The position numbers and the translations under genes were made by a program. 64,000 nucleotides of DNA from Psychrobacter nivimaris (lineage in GTDB: Bacteria; Pseudomonadota; Gammaproteobacteria; Pseudomonadales; Moraxellaceae), in assembly GCF_009812035.1 (NCBI RefSeq), contig NZ_VZIZ01000015.1, positions 93,493 through 157,492 of the forward strand, in the 5' to 3' direction. The notes under the pieces were generated by a model. The model did no database searches, was not told the origin of the DNA, and was given only the letters and a program-made list of their open reading frames with translations. Positions 20,387 through 29,988 of the stretch are shown piece after piece (the first letter of the stretch is position 1; every line of letters starts with the position of its first letter).

Positions 20387-22918
20387 ATGGAAAAATTCGT
20401 AGCGATCATTATGGCAATTTTTGCCGCCCCTCTACTCATTGGCGGCGCTTATTTATTGTCCTTAGGCGGTAGTCCTTACTACCTCATTGCTGGCGTCATT
20501 ATACTAACGACAGCTTTTTTATTGTTCAAAAAACACTGGAGTGCTTACGGGTTATATGCACTATTTATCGTAGCAACCATGGCTTGGGCGCTTTGGGAAT
20601 CTGGGTTCTATTGGTGGGCGCTAGCACCTCGAGTTGGCTTCCCGCTTATATTTGGTTTGCTCATGCTACTGCCATGGGTATCCAACAAAATGCGTGGGCC
20701 TAAAACTCACGTAGCCGCAAATGTTGCAGCTACAAACAACGTTAAGAAAAGCCCTCTGTACTATTGGGGTCTGCTCGTAAGCGTGGCCGTAGGTGCACTA
20801 CTCTCTTTTGGTAGTTTAGCCAACAATGCCACCGACAAACTCGGTGAGCTTGATTTGACTGCTGCAAATGATGACGAGCAAAACGTCAGCTCAGATGAGA
20901 CGTCAGCTAACCTTGGTGATCCGTTATCAAACGGTCAGCAAACACCAGATGGCGAATGGAGCGCGTATGGTCGTACTGATTATGGTCAGCGCTACTCACC
21001 TCTAGATAAAATCAATACCGATAACGTCAAAGATTTAGAGCTGGCATGGCAAATCCAAACAGGTGACGTCAAAGGGCCTAACGATGTCGGTGAGACCACT
21101 TATCAAGCAACACCATTAAAAATCGGCAATGCGCTGTACCTATGTACGCCTCATAACTGGGTACTAGCGCTAGATGCCGACTCTGGTGAGACGCTATGGA
21201 AGTTTGATCCTCAAGTAGAGGAAAACTTACAACGACAGCATCAAACTTGCCGAGGTGTGTCTTATTATGCGGGTCAAGCGACCAGTCCTGACCCTATCGC
21301 TAGCGCTGCTAATAATTCAGCAGAGAATAGCAACAGTACAGCTAGCCCCGTGCAAGTACAGAAAATTGCTGGCAATACCTTTGAAAACGCGTCTAAGCAA
21401 TGTGATGCCAAGATATTTATCCCAACCTCTGATGCGAAGTTATATGCACTTGATCCAAACACTGGGCAACGCTGCCAAGACTTTGGGGATGATGGTGCAC
21501 TAGACTTGATGCATAACATGCCGTTTAATCAAGCAGGTTACTATTACTCGACGTCACCACCAGTCATCGCGGGTGATACCATCATCGTCGCTGGTGCTGT
21601 CAATGACAATTACGACGTCAACTCGCCTTCTGGTGTGATCCGTGCGTATGATGTCAATACCGGTGAGCTGCTTTGGAACTGGGACTCAGGTGATCCTGAC
21701 AATACAGCACCTTTCGATGTCAATGATCCAACCCAAACTTATAAGACCAGTTCGCCAAATTCATGGTCAGTCGCTACTGCCGATGAAGAGCTTGGATTGG
21801 CCTACTTCCCTATGGGTAACCGCACACCGGATCAGCTAGGTAGCTACCGAAATGCCGCTGAAGAAAAGTATGCAACGTCTGTTGTCGCTCTAGATATCGA
21901 GACTGGTGAAGCACGCTGGGTTCAGCAGTTTGTCCATCATGACCTTTGGGACATGGACACGCCTGCGCAGCCAACCTTACTTGATCTAGATACGGCCGAT
22001 GGTGTACAGCCTGCGCTGGTTGTGCCAACCAAACAAGGTGATGTATACGTCTTAAACCGCGCAACGGGTGAGCCTATTGTACCGATTAAAGAACGTCCTG
22101 CACCGCAAGGCTATCTCATAGCGGGAGAGCACGCAGCGCCAACTCAGCCTTATTCTGGCTTGAGCTTTGAGCCTGAACCACTGACTGAAAAAGACATGTG
22201 GGGTGCCAGTCTTGTTGATCAAATGATGTGCCGTATTGAGTTTAATAAGCTCAACTATGATGGTCGCTACACCCCGCCATCAACCAATGGTAGCTTGGTC
22301 TATCCTGGTAACTTTGGTACCTTTAACTGGGGTGGTATCGCAGTCGATCCTGAGAATGGCGTGATGTTTGGCATGCCAACTTACTTGGCATTTACCTCAA
22401 AACTCATTCCTAGAGACACGTTGGGCGATGCAGAGACCAATAAAGGCGAGCAAGGCGTCAATGCCAATGAAGGTGCAGATTATGCAGTAGAATTAGGTCC
22501 CTTCTTGTCACCGCTAGGCGTACCTTGTCAGCAGCCACCATGGGGCACGATCGCTGGCGCTGATCTGACCACAGGTGATATCGCGTATCAACGCAAAAAT
22601 GGTACGGTACAAGACTTGTCTCCTATTCCTATCAAACTGGAATTGGGCGTACCTGGTATCGGTGGACCTATCATCACCAAAGGTGGCGTAGCGTTCTTGT
22701 CAGCGGCGACAGAAAACAACTTCCGAGCTTATGACTTAAAAAATGGCGACGTACTATGGAATGTTCGTATTCCAGCAGGTGGTCAAGCCACGCCAATGAC
22801 TTACTTGAACTCTAAAGGTGAGCAAATGGTCGTATTGGTCGCAGGTGGTCATGGTTCAGTTGGCACAACCATTGGTGATTATGTCTTAGCTTATAAGCTT
22901 GGTGACCAAGATAAATAG
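20387..22918 (+). CDS. Membrane-bound PQQ-dependent dehydrogenase (glucose/quinate/shikimate family)
   Basis: Enzymes of this family oxidise sugars or cyclic polyols in the periplasm and pass electrons to ubiquinone. The 843-residue protein has about five N-terminal membrane helices (residues 1-155) and then a periplasmic eight-bladed propeller with repeated VxALDADSGE-type PQQ blades. The propeller starts EWSAYGRTDYGQRYSPLD. A Ser/Asn/Ala-rich insert lies near residues 295-330. Sequence alone does not separate glucose from quinate/shikimate dehydrogenase. No pqq synthesis gene is in the window. ATG 20387 has AGGTG about 10 nt upstream; an upstream TTG is less likely. Confidence 0.88.
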   Translation: MEKFVAIIMAIFAAPLLIGGAYLLSLGGSPYYLIAGVIILTTAFLLFKKHWSAYGLYALFIVATMAWALWESGFYWWALAPRVGFPLIFGLLMLLPWVSNKMRGPKTHVAANVAATNNVKKSPLYYWGLLVSVAVGALLSFGSLANNATDKLGELDLTAANDDEQNVSSDETSANLGDPLSNGQQTPDGEWSAYGRTDYGQRYSPLDKINTDNVKDLELAWQIQTGDVKGPNDVGETTYQATPLKIGNALYLCTPHNWVLALDADSGETLWKFDPQVEENLQRQHQTCRGVSYYAGQATSPDPIASAANNSAENSNSTASPVQVQKIAGNTFENASKQCDAKIFIPTSDAKLYALDPNTGQRCQDFGDDGALDLMHNMPFNQAGYYYSTSPPVIAGDTIIVAGAVNDNYDVNSPSGVIRAYDVNTGELLWNWDSGDPDNTAPFDVNDPTQTYKTSSPNSWSVATADEELGLAYFPMGNRTPDQLGSYRNAAEEKYATSVVALDIETGEARWVQQFVHHDLWDMDTPAQPTLLDLDTADGVQPALVVPTKQGDVYVLNRATGEPIVPIKERPAPQGYLIAGEHAAPTQPYSGLSFEPEPLTEKDMWGASLVDQMMCRIEFNKLNYDGRYTPPSTNGSLVYPGNFGTFNWGGIAVDPENGVMFGMPTYLAFTSKLIPRDTLGDAETNKGEQGVNANEGADYAVELGPFLSPLGVPCQQPPWGTIAGADLTTGDIAYQRKNGTVQDLSPIPIKLELGVPGIGGPIITKGGVAFLSAATENNFRAYDLKNGDVLWNVRIPAGGQATPMTYLNSKGEQMVVLVAGGHGSVGTTIGDYVLAYKLGDQDK

Positions 22919-22986
22919 TGTTGCATTTAGTTCTTAAAATAATGATTATTTAATTTATCATTATATTATAATCTTATAATTAGAGA

Positions 22987-23016
22987 AGCAGGTAACTTAG
23001 GTTGCCTGCTTTTTTT
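22987..23016 (+). terminator. Terminator of the PQQ dehydrogenase gene
   Basis: The arms 22987-22996 and 23001-23010 pair over 10 positions with one G-U and a 4-nt loop, followed by seven T. The tail CTTTTTTTAATGCCAT (23009-23024) is repeated perfectly at 23025-23040. Confidence 0.92.
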
Positions 23017-23265
23017 AATGCCATCTTTTTTTAATGCCATAGTATAATGCTGCTAAATCCTTTTATGACCTTACTTATGGTTTATTTATCGCTTATTTTG
23101 ACAAACGACAACCTTTATAAATACACCTTAATAATTGTTAAGCGAGCTTAAAAACAGAGTTAACTGACTTTGTTATGATTCATTAACAGTGACTAGCGGC
23201 ACTTGAAACTACCACTGTCTATAAGCATATCAGTAGAAAATAATTTACACACTACTGGAACATTT

Positions 23266-24267
23266 ATGAGTAACAAAATCCCTTTATCTTTTTTAGATCT
23301 TGCGCCTGTACCTCAAGGCAAAACCATCGCTGAAGGCATCGCCCAAACGGTCGAAACCGCGCAGCAAGCAGAAAAATCAGGCTTAAACCGCTACTGGATG
23401 GCAGAGCATCATAATATGCCGGGTATCGCCAGTGCAGCCACTTCAGTACTGCTATCGCATATCGGTAGTCAAACCGACCGTATCCGTATTGGTGCGGGCG
23501 GCGTCATGCTACCGAACCACGCCCCTCTCGTGATTGCTGAGCAGTTTGGTACTTTGCAGGCATTATATGGTGACCGTGTGGACCTAGGCCTAGGCCGTGC
23601 ACCTGGTACTGATGGTGCGACGTTTCAGGCACTTCGTCGACAAATGAAAGATGCAGAACGCTTTCCACAAGATGTGCAAGAGCTGATGTATTTCTTAGGT
23701 AATGATGCAGATGGCAGCCCTGTACAGGCATTTCCTGGCGCAAAATCAGGCATACCGATTTGGATATTAGGCTCTTCTCTATTTGGTGCGACTTTGGCTG
23801 CACATTTAGGACTGCCTTATGTGTTTGCCTCTCACTTTGCTCCGCAAATGCTTGGACAAGCAATTGAGGCTTACCGTGAGCAGTTTAAACCGTCTGTCTA
23901 TCTAGATAAGCCTTATGTGATGTTGGCTGCTAACTTATTGCTGGCTGATGATGATGCGACTGCTCGATATCACTTTACCTCAGCACAGCAGAGCTTTGTA
24001 CGTCTGCGCCGTGGCGAAACAGGTCAAATGCCTAAGCCTACCCACGATATGGACAGTATCTGGAGTCAAGCAGAGAAAATGATGGTAGACAATGCATTGT
24101 CAGTATCATTCATTGGCTCTGTCGACACGGTCAAACCAAGACTCGCTGCGTTTTTGGCAACCTATCAGCCAGATGAGCTGATTGTGACGGCCAATATATA
24201 TGACCAAGCTGCCCGTATCCGTTCACTTGAACTTACACCGGAGCTAAACTTATTTACTTTACAATGA
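23266..24267 (+). CDS. Luciferase-like flavin monooxygenase (LLM class)
   Basis: The 333-residue protein belongs to the single-component, LuxAB-like TIM-barrel oxidoreductases. It shows SFLDLAPV near the N-terminus, YWMAEHHNMPGIAS, RIGAGGVMLPNHAPLVIAEQF and DLGLGRAPGTD, which are typical of the YhbW/alkanal-monooxygenase-like branch. Such proteins use reduced FMN, but the substrate is unknown. ATG 23266 fits the conserved N-terminus better than the in-frame codon at 23203, which would add 21 unconserved residues. It is followed at 24 bp by a small membrane protein gene, possibly co-transcribed. Confidence 0.88.
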   Translation: MSNKIPLSFLDLAPVPQGKTIAEGIAQTVETAQQAEKSGLNRYWMAEHHNMPGIASAATSVLLSHIGSQTDRIRIGAGGVMLPNHAPLVIAEQFGTLQALYGDRVDLGLGRAPGTDGATFQALRRQMKDAERFPQDVQELMYFLGNDADGSPVQAFPGAKSGIPIWILGSSLFGATLAAHLGLPYVFASHFAPQMLGQAIEAYREQFKPSVYLDKPYVMLAANLLLADDDATARYHFTSAQQSFVRLRRGETGQMPKPTHDMDSIWSQAEKMMVDNALSVSFIGSVDTVKPRLAAFLATYQPDELIVTANIYDQAARIRSLELTPELNLFTLQ

Positions 24268-24291
24268 AATGAGACACTTGCATAATTATTG

Positions 24292-24480
24292 ATGAACCTT
24301 AACTGGATTTTTGACATGGAAGCAACTCCCATTATCGGTGCATCGCTCATGATTGGCTCATCAATATTTATGTATATCATCGCCTTTCTTGCAGTTATGG
24401 CTATCGGTGGTTATTTGACCTATCGTACTAGCCCAAAGCGCAAGCAGCGCCGTGAAGACAAGCGTAATAGTGAACGCTAG
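24292..24480 (+). CDS. Small single-span membrane protein
   Basis: The 62-residue ORF has one strong membrane segment (GSSIFMYIIAFLAVMAIGGYL) followed by a very basic tail (RTSPKRKQRREDKRNSER), predicting a cytoplasmic C-terminus. I do not recognise the family. A terminator follows immediately and no hairpin interrupts the ORF, which supports a real gene. An internal ATG at 24316 is an alternative start. Its position 24 bp after the luciferase-like gene suggests co-transcription. Function unknown. Confidence 0.55.
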   Translation: MNLNWIFDMEATPIIGASLMIGSSIFMYIIAFLAVMAIGGYLTYRTSPKRKQRREDKRNSER

Positions 24481-24486
24481 ATTAAT

Positions 24487-24526
24487 AAAAAAGCCCTCTT
24501 TCCTTATTTGAAAAGAGGGCTTTTTT
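24487..24526. terminator. Bidirectional terminator between convergent genes
   Basis: The arms 24488-24501 and 24512-24525 form a perfect 14-bp stem with A and T runs on either side. It separates the small membrane protein gene from the convergent AEC transporter gene. Confidence 0.93.
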
Positions 24527-24589
24527 AATGCTGTCAAAATTAGATAAGGCGAAAGTACTTGCTTATTTAAAGATAGTATAAAATCTGCA

Positions 24590-25549
24590 TTACATCAATC
24601 CAAGCGCACGTAACGTCGCTGCCCCAATCGCCATACCAAACATACCGACGACGGTAGTAAATGCCAAAATATTAGCCGCTAATACGTCATTGCCACCCAT
24701 TGCTTTTGCCATGACATAGCTGGCTGCAGCTGTTGGTGATGCGACCATCAAAAACAAAACCCCCATATGCACGCCTGACAACCCGAACCCAAGTCCAACA
24801 GCGATAGCAATCAATGGCGCAATGACAATTCGCCCAATGCTCGCCTGCATGGATAAGCCCGAAGGATGCAACATAGACTTTAGGTTAATACTAGCACCTG
24901 CACAGATCAGTGCTAGCGGCAGAGCCACCGCTGCCAGTAAGTCGCCAGTCGTATGAATTACCCCAGTAAGCGGTGGTAATGGCAGTGCTTTGTAGACGAA
25001 TGCCCCAACCAATGCCAAAATCAAAGGATTGGTCAGTAATTTTTTTACGATCATCGTACCGCGACTAACCCATGTGTCATCCACGCTTTTGGATACGCGG
25101 CTTAGGGTAATGACCGCTAAGATATTAAACAGTATCGTCACCACGCCCATATAGACAGCACCGATACTTAACCCTTGCGCGCCGTAAGCGTTGGCCACGG
25201 TTGCAAGGCCAATGATGGCCATGTTGCTACGGAATACGCCTTGTACAAACACACCTTGGTCCTCAGGACGCTTGACGAAGCGTTTGGCATAAAACTCTGC
25301 GCCAATAAATAATATAAACGTCACCAAGATACCAACAAGAATAAGCGTAATTTGCTTACCATAATCGACGTCGCTATCGACCACGCTAAAAAACAATAAA
25401 CACGGCAAGCAATAATTAAAGACAAAACTTGATGCCTGATCGATAAAAGTTTGGCTTGCTTCACCCCGTCTTTGCATAAAAAAACCCAACCACATTAAGG
25501 CAAGGTTGGGTAAGACAATAGTAATAGCAAAAACAATAGCATCAATCAT
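24590..25549 (-). CDS. AEC family transporter
   Basis: The 319-residue protein has about ten membrane helices in the two halves typical of the auxin efflux carrier family. The second half has LPLALICAGASINLK and the conserved ending MVASPTAAASYVMAKAMGGND. Bacterial members move small carboxylates such as malate or malonate, but the substrate here is unknown. It starts at ATG 25549. It lies alone between two terminators, convergent with the small membrane protein gene and downstream of mnmG on the same strand. Confidence 0.87.
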   Translation of the reverse strand: MIDAIVFAITIVLPNLALMWLGFFMQRRGEASQTFIDQASSFVFNYCLPCLLFFSVVDSDVDYGKQITLILVGILVTFILFIGAEFYAKRFVKRPEDQGVFVQGVFRSNMAIIGLATVANAYGAQGLSIGAVYMGVVTILFNILAVITLSRVSKSVDDTWVSRGTMIVKKLLTNPLILALVGAFVYKALPLPPLTGVIHTTGDLLAAVALPLALICAGASINLKSMLHPSGLSMQASIGRIVIAPLIAIAVGLGFGLSGVHMGVLFLMVASPTAAASYVMAKAMGGNDVLAANILAFTTVVGMFGMAIGAATLRALGLM

Positions 25550-25711
25550 AAGTAGACTCAGTTCGGTGACAAGCCCATGAATATATGGACATCAGCGAGA
25601 AAAATTAACAAGTATTAAGAAAATTTACTGACCTAGTATAGAGACAAAGTGGCAGGTAGGACAAGGTTACATGTGATTTTCTTTCAAAATCGATCGTTTT
25701 TTTGACAAACA

Positions 25712-25745
25712 AAAGCCCGTAACGAAATATCATTACGGGCTTTTT
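25712..25745. terminator. Terminator downstream of mnmG
   Basis: The arms 25712-25722 and 25733-25743 form a perfect 11-bp stem with a 10-nt loop. The flanks are A-rich on the left and T-rich on the right, so it can act in both directions. On the minus strand it ends mnmG. Confidence 0.88.
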
Positions 25746-25788
25746 ATACTATAAGTGCCTTATTATAAAAGGCTTTACTACATTGCTA

Positions 25789-27684
25789 TTACGAGTCCAA
25801 TGCAGCTTTTGCTTTTTTATGCTTTTTAACCGTCATTGCCAACAACTGAATGGCAGCAGGGGTTACACCGCTTACGCGTCCCGCTTGAGCTAGCGTTGCA
25901 GGACGAACTTGCGTAAGTTTTTGTACTATCTCATTTGATAGTCCTGACACGATACTATAATCAAAGTCTAACGGTAGCGCTGTGTTTTCTAGTCGCTTCA
26001 TTTGGTCGATATCTTCTTGCTGACGGTCGATATAGCCCGCATATTTAACAGAAATCTCTATCTGCTCACCCACTTGCGTATCAACGGCTGAGTCAGTGAT
26101 AGCGGCGATATCAGCAAAATGTATTTGCGGACGCTTTAGCAAATCAAAGGCAGTAGACTCTTTAGACAGCACTTCACCTGTTTGCTCAGTCACTTGCTTA
26201 CCTAATGCATTAGCAGGCGTAGCCCACATATCTTTTAGGCGTGAGGTTTCTGTCGCGATGGCTTCCATTTTTTCTTGATAGGCTTGCCAGCGTACATCGT
26301 CTACTAGACCTAGCTTACGACCAGTCTCAGTCAAACGCTGATCGGCATTGTCTTCACGTAAGAGCAAGCGATATTCTGCACGGCTCGTAAACATACGATA
26401 CGGCTCGGTAGTACCGTGGGTAATCAAGTCATCGACAAGCACCCCAAGATACGCTTCATCGCGGCGCGGTGTCCACGTGTCAAATTCGCTATTGTTAGTA
26501 GTGACCAATGCCGCATTGGTACCTGCGAGCAAACCTTGTACGCCCGCTTCTTCATAGCCTGTCGTACCGTTGATCTGACCCGCAAAGTACAGACGATCAA
26601 TCGACTTAGTCTCAAGCGTTGGCTTGAGGTTTTGTGGATCGAAATAATCATACTCAATCGCATAACCCGGACGAGTAATATGCGCGTTTTCTAAGCCTTT
26701 CATACTATGAATAAAGTCTAACTGTACATCAAATGGCAAACTGGTTGAGATACCATTTGGATACAACTCATGTGTGGTCAGACCTTCTGGCTCGATGAAA
26801 ATCTGGTGGCTGTCTTTATCCGCAAAGCGATGAATCTTATCTTCGATAGATGGGCAATAACGCGGGCCTACGCCTTCGATTTTCCCAGAGAACATTGGTG
26901 AACGGTCAAGGTTTTCACGGATAATGTCATGTGTACGCGCATTGGTATGCGTGATATAGCAATTGACTTGCTCAGGGTGCATAGAGACATCACCCATATA
27001 GCTCATCACTGGCAATGGCGTATCACCCGGCTGTACCGTCATTACACTGAAATCAACACTACGAGCATCGATACGAGCTGGCGTACCTGTTTTTAAACGA
27101 CCAACTGGTAGCTTAAGTTCACGTAAACGATCTGCCAACTTGATAGAAGGCTGATCCCCTGCACGGCCACCATTTGAGTTCTCCATACCAATGTGAATAA
27201 CGCCGCCCAAGAAAGTCCCTGAGGTCAATACCACTGTTTCGGTCTTAAAGATAATACCCGTTGAAGTAACTACTGCCGACGCACGACCATTCTCTACCAA
27301 GATATCATCAGCGGCTTGCTGGAATATATCTAAATTTGGCTGGTTTTCTAGCGTATGGCGGATAGCTGCTTTATACAAGATACGATCTGCTTGCGCACGC
27401 GTGGCACGAACGGCAGCCCCTTTACGGCTGTTTAATACGCGAAACTGGATACCAGCCTTGTCCGTTGCCAGCGCCATTGCACCGCCCAACGCATCAATCT
27501 CACGCACTAAATGCGATTTACCGATACCGCCAATCGCAGGGTTACAACTCATCTGTCCGAGCGTCTCAATATTATGCGTCAACAATAAGGTCTGTGCGCC
27601 CATACGTGCAGCCGCCAGAGCAGCTTCTGTACCGGCATGACCACCGCCGATCACTATCACGTCGTAATGTTTTGGGTATTGCAT
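25789..27684 (-). CDS. mnmG: tRNA uridine-5-carboxymethylaminomethyl modification enzyme, FAD subunit
   Basis: MnmG (GidA), with MnmE, installs cmnm5 on the wobble uridine of certain tRNAs using FAD, NADH and methylene-THF. The 631-residue length is typical. The FAD dinucleotide-binding motif [19 protein letters not shown] is at about residues 11-29. [14 protein letters not shown] and the second signature [18 protein letters not shown] are present. The C-terminal helical domain ends [13 protein letters not shown] 27684 is chosen because GAGG lies about 7 nt upstream; a longer reading to 27735 lacks this. mnmE is not in the window. Confidence 0.96.
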   Translation of the reverse strand: MQYPKHYDVIVIGGGHAGTEAALAAARMGAQTLLLTHNIETLGQMSCNPAIGGIGKSHLVREIDALGGAMALATDKAGIQFRVLNSRKGAAVRATRAQADRILYKAAIRHTLENQPNLDIFQQAADDILVENGRASAVVTSTGIIFKTETVVLTSGTFLGGVIHIGMENSNGGRAGDQPSIKLADRLRELKLPVGRLKTGTPARIDARSVDFSVMTVQPGDTPLPVMSYMGDVSMHPEQVNCYITHTNARTHDIIRENLDRSPMFSGKIEGVGPRYCPSIEDKIHRFADKDSHQIFIEPEGLTTHELYPNGISTSLPFDVQLDFIHSMKGLENAHITRPGYAIEYDYFDPQNLKPTLETKSIDRLYFAGQINGTTGYEEAGVQGLLAGTNAALVTTNNSEFDTWTPRRDEAYLGVLVDDLITHGTTEPYRMFTSRAEYRLLLREDNADQRLTETGRKLGLVDDVRWQAYQEKMEAIATETSRLKDMWATPANALGKQVTEQTGEVLSKESTAFDLLKRPQIHFADIAAITDSAVDTQVGEQIEISVKYAGYIDRQQEDIDQMKRLENTALPLDFDYSIVSGLSNEIVQKLTQVRPATLAQAGRVSGVTPAAIQLLAMTVKKHKKAKAALDS

Positions 27685-27953
27685 GTGTGCCTCACTTGAC
27701 TCATAACGCTGCTGATTGCCATATCTTATGTTCAAATAAGAAAACAGTCAGCAAATAAACGTCAGTCGAATTTATAAGAAGATAACGACTCAGATAAGTC
27801 GTTCATAATTGGTTGAATAACCCATCATTATAACAATTTTTTCACGCTTAAAAAACGCTAGGATAAAAACTATTAAAATTAAGCGAAAAGTTCTCTACTC
27901 TAGTTACTGTCTTACTAGTTGTTGCCTTACTAATGACTATTTTAACTATCATT

Positions 27954-28490
27954 TTAGTTATTATTGCCAGGGCTAAGCGGTACGATCTGATCTGATTGCC
28001 CACTAGACAGCATATGATGACTACCATACCCTTCTGGATTGATCTGTAGATAGGCGTTCATTTGACCAATCGCCTCACCATCATCACTGGCCAAAATCTG
28101 CTCTTTGATGAGCTCAACTGGCGGTAATGGTAGATTTTTAAGCAATGCCAAGCGCTGATGGTTATCACCCTTGTGGACTACCAATTCGATAAGCTGACGA
28201 GCATCGATTGGCAAATCTGGTGTGTTCTGTGCTAACAGTGCCAAATGATAAGCACCTGCAGGATCTTGGTCTACAACGATGCGCTGCTCGATAGCCACAT
28301 ATGTCGCTTCAGTTGCACCGCCTGCCACACTAAGCTGATGAATACACTTAAGTGCTGAGTATGACTCATTATTAGCAATCTCAATAATGCGTGTCGATTC
28401 ATTTTTTAAACGTTGACGGCGTTTTTCAATCGCCGCCTGCTCAGCCGCTTCTCTTTGCTCGTTTGACTGTTCGCTGGTTTGGTTATTCAT
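27954..28490 (-). CDS. Hypothetical soluble protein
   Basis: I do not recognise this 178-residue protein. The N-terminus is charged and probably coiled (REAAEQAAIEKRRQRLKNES). The middle reads like helical repeats (YSALKCIHQLSVAGG, AYHLALLAQNTPDLP), and the tail is Gly/Ser/Asn-rich. There is no signal peptide or membrane span. AGAGAG precedes the ATG. It lies between grxD and mnmG on the same strand, upstream of mnmG by about 270 bp. It could be a lineage-restricted cytoplasmic protein. Confidence 0.6.
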   Translation of the reverse strand: MNNQTSEQSNEQREAAEQAAIEKRRQRLKNESTRIIEIANNESYSALKCIHQLSVAGGATEATYVAIEQRIVVDQDPAGAYHLALLAQNTPDLPIDARQLIELVVHKGDNHQRLALLKNLPLPPVELIKEQILASDDGEAIGQMNAYLQINPEGYGSHHMLSSGQSDQIVPLSPGNNN

Positions 28491-28521
28491 AAAGCTCTCT
28501 TACTCATCTGATAATTATTAT

Positions 28522-28737
28522 TTATATCGCTGGTATCTTGGACACTATATGGGGGTAAATCCCATAAAAACAACGAAGCCTAATGATATAGGCGCGTAGA
28601 AATAATAATAGGGACAAGAATAGATACGCTACTAACAACACTAATAGCGACAATAAAAAAACCCAAATAGCCATTAGATGACTATCTGGGTTTGTTGTGC
28701 TCGTCTCTTGCAAAGGCTGATTGGACATTAAAGACAT
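28522..28737 (-). CDS. Doubtful small hydrophobic ORF
   Basis: About 71 codons from ATG 28737 encode one hydrophobic stretch (IWVFLLSLLVLLVAYLFLSLLLFL) and a basic tail. However, the first third is read straight through the strong grxD terminator hairpin and its T-run, which itself would encode hydrophobic residues. There is no convincing ribosome binding site. I list it only because the frame stays open. It is more likely not a gene. Confidence 0.25.
   Translation of the reverse strand: MSLMSNQPLQETSTTNPDSHLMAIWVFLLSLLVLLVAYLFLSLLLFLRAYIIRLRCFYGIYPHIVSKIPAI
28654..28692 (-). terminator. Terminator of grxD
   Basis: The arms 28660-28674 and 28678-28692 pair at 13 of 15 positions. On the minus strand the stem is followed by a run of seven T. 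It starts about 65 bp after the grxD stop. Confidence 0.88.
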
Positions 28738-28757
28738 CCAATTCACACTTTTAAGTA

Positions 28758-29108
28758 TTAAGCAGCAGGGCTGTTTGCTTCAACCAATGGCTTTAGCTCG
28801 CCTGATTGATACATTTGTAAGATGATGTCTGATCCACCCATTAGCTCACCATCAATCCATAATTGCGGGAACGTTGGCCAGTTAGCGATTTTTGGCAACG
28901 TTGCACGGATTTCTGGGTTTTCTAAAATGTTTACAAACGCAAATGGACGACCAATCTGAGTCAACACTTCGATAGAGCGCGCTGAAAAGCCACACTGTGG
29001 AAATTGCGGTGTGCCTTTCATGTAGATAATGACTTTATTGTCACGGATTTGATCACGGATCAATTGTTCAACGTCGTTTGCAGCAGTGTTTGGGGTTTGC
29101 TCACTCAT
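28758..29108 (-). CDS. grxD: Grx4-type monothiol glutaredoxin
   Basis: Monothiol glutaredoxins of this class bind and deliver [2Fe-2S] clusters, often with BolA partners. The 116-residue protein has the diagnostic CGFS active site (Cys39) after VIIYMKGTPQFPQ. It also has the glutathione-binding WPTFPQLWIDGELMGGSDI segment. Length and domain are complete. Start ATG 29108 has a purine-rich GGAGC about 7 nt upstream. It is followed by a strong terminator, and ispF lies 116 bp upstream on the same strand. Confidence 0.95.
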   Translation of the reverse strand: MSEQTPNTAANDVEQLIRDQIRDNKVIIYMKGTPQFPQCGFSARSIEVLTQIGRPFAFVNILENPEIRATLPKIANWPTFPQLWIDGELMGGSDIILQMYQSGELKPLVEANSPAA

Positions 29109-29224
29109 AAAAGCTCCTATTGATAAAGCGGTTCATTAAAATGATTATTTATATAAAATAATTGTGTAAAGACGTGGCTGATACATGGGGCGACTGCCGC
29201 TGTATTACAAGCACGAATTTCTAT

Positions 29225-29728
29225 CTATATAGGTTCGATAGCATTAGGGACTAATAATACCACGGCATTGGCCATGATGCCCTCTTGACGACCCGTAAAT
29301 CCCAATTTTTCAGTCGTGGTGGCTTTTACACTGATATTGCTAATATCTGTTTGTAAGTCGCTAGCGATATTAGCGCGCATTGCCAGATTATGCGGCGCCA
29401 ACTTTGGACGCTCGCACATTACGGTAATATCAGCATTGCCTAGGCTGTAACCAGCCTCTTGCACTTTGCTATAAACATAACGCAGCAATACTCGTGAATC
29501 CAATCCAGCATGTGCCGCATCGGTATCGGGAAAATGCTGCCCGATATCGCCAAGTGCTAAAGCACCAAGAAGCGCATCAGCCAATGCGTGCAAGACCACA
29601 TCACCATCAGAGTGTGCCAGCAAACTGTGAGTATGCTCAATAGGCACGCCTGCTAGAATGACATATTGCTGCTGCTGACCATTATTATGAAAAGCATGAA
29701 CATCGATACCTTGACCAATTTTTATCAT
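29225..29728 (-). CDS. ispF: 2-C-methyl-D-erythritol 2,4-cyclodiphosphate synthase
   Basis: IspF forms the cyclic diphosphate in the MEP route to isoprenoids. The 167-residue protein has the zinc ligands Asp9 and His11 in GQGIDVHAF. The [21 protein letters not shown] signature and [13 protein letters not shown] follow. The C-terminal [16 protein letters not shown] is conserved. Only ispF is present; ispD is not adjacent. A hairpin at 29767-29800 lies about 40 bp upstream of the start. Confidence 0.95.
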   Translation of the reverse strand: MIKIGQGIDVHAFHNNGQQQQYVILAGVPIEHTHSLLAHSDGDVVLHALADALLGALALGDIGQHFPDTDAAHAGLDSRVLLRYVYSKVQEAGYSLGNADITVMCERPKLAPHNLAMRANIASDLQTDISNISVKATTTEKLGFTGRQEGIMANAVVLLVPNAIEPI

Positions 29729-29766
29729 TATTATTCCAAGATGAGTTAAAGGTGATTAAAATAATT

Positions 29767-29800
29767 CAAAACCACTATCTGAATTTTCAAAGTGGTTTTA
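29767..29800. other. Hairpin in the ispF 5' region
   Basis: AAAACCACT (29767-29775) and AGTGGTTTT (29792-29800) form a perfect 9-bp stem with a 16-nt loop. It lies upstream of ispF in the divergent ispF/mnmA spacer. With no clear transcript entering it, it may be a leader structure rather than a terminator. Confidence 0.4.
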
Positions 29801-29988
29801 CTAGTAGCCAGACACCATCGGTCGCCACCAGTTTCAATTAACTGGTATAATATGACGTTTATTTTATCATAATACCAGATCCAAAAGACAAGCTGACGTT
29901 GCTGTGCTGAGACTACGTATTGTAGTGATTGCATAACGCTTGGCGTCGGCATGTACTTTGGATAACGTATAAATAGTTGAGCCGTTTT

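Noticed and set aside
29746..29952. 68-codon minus-strand frame between ispF and mnmA
   Set aside because: Composition is not protein-like, it covers a hairpin and the divergent promoter region, and no ribosome binding site is seen.
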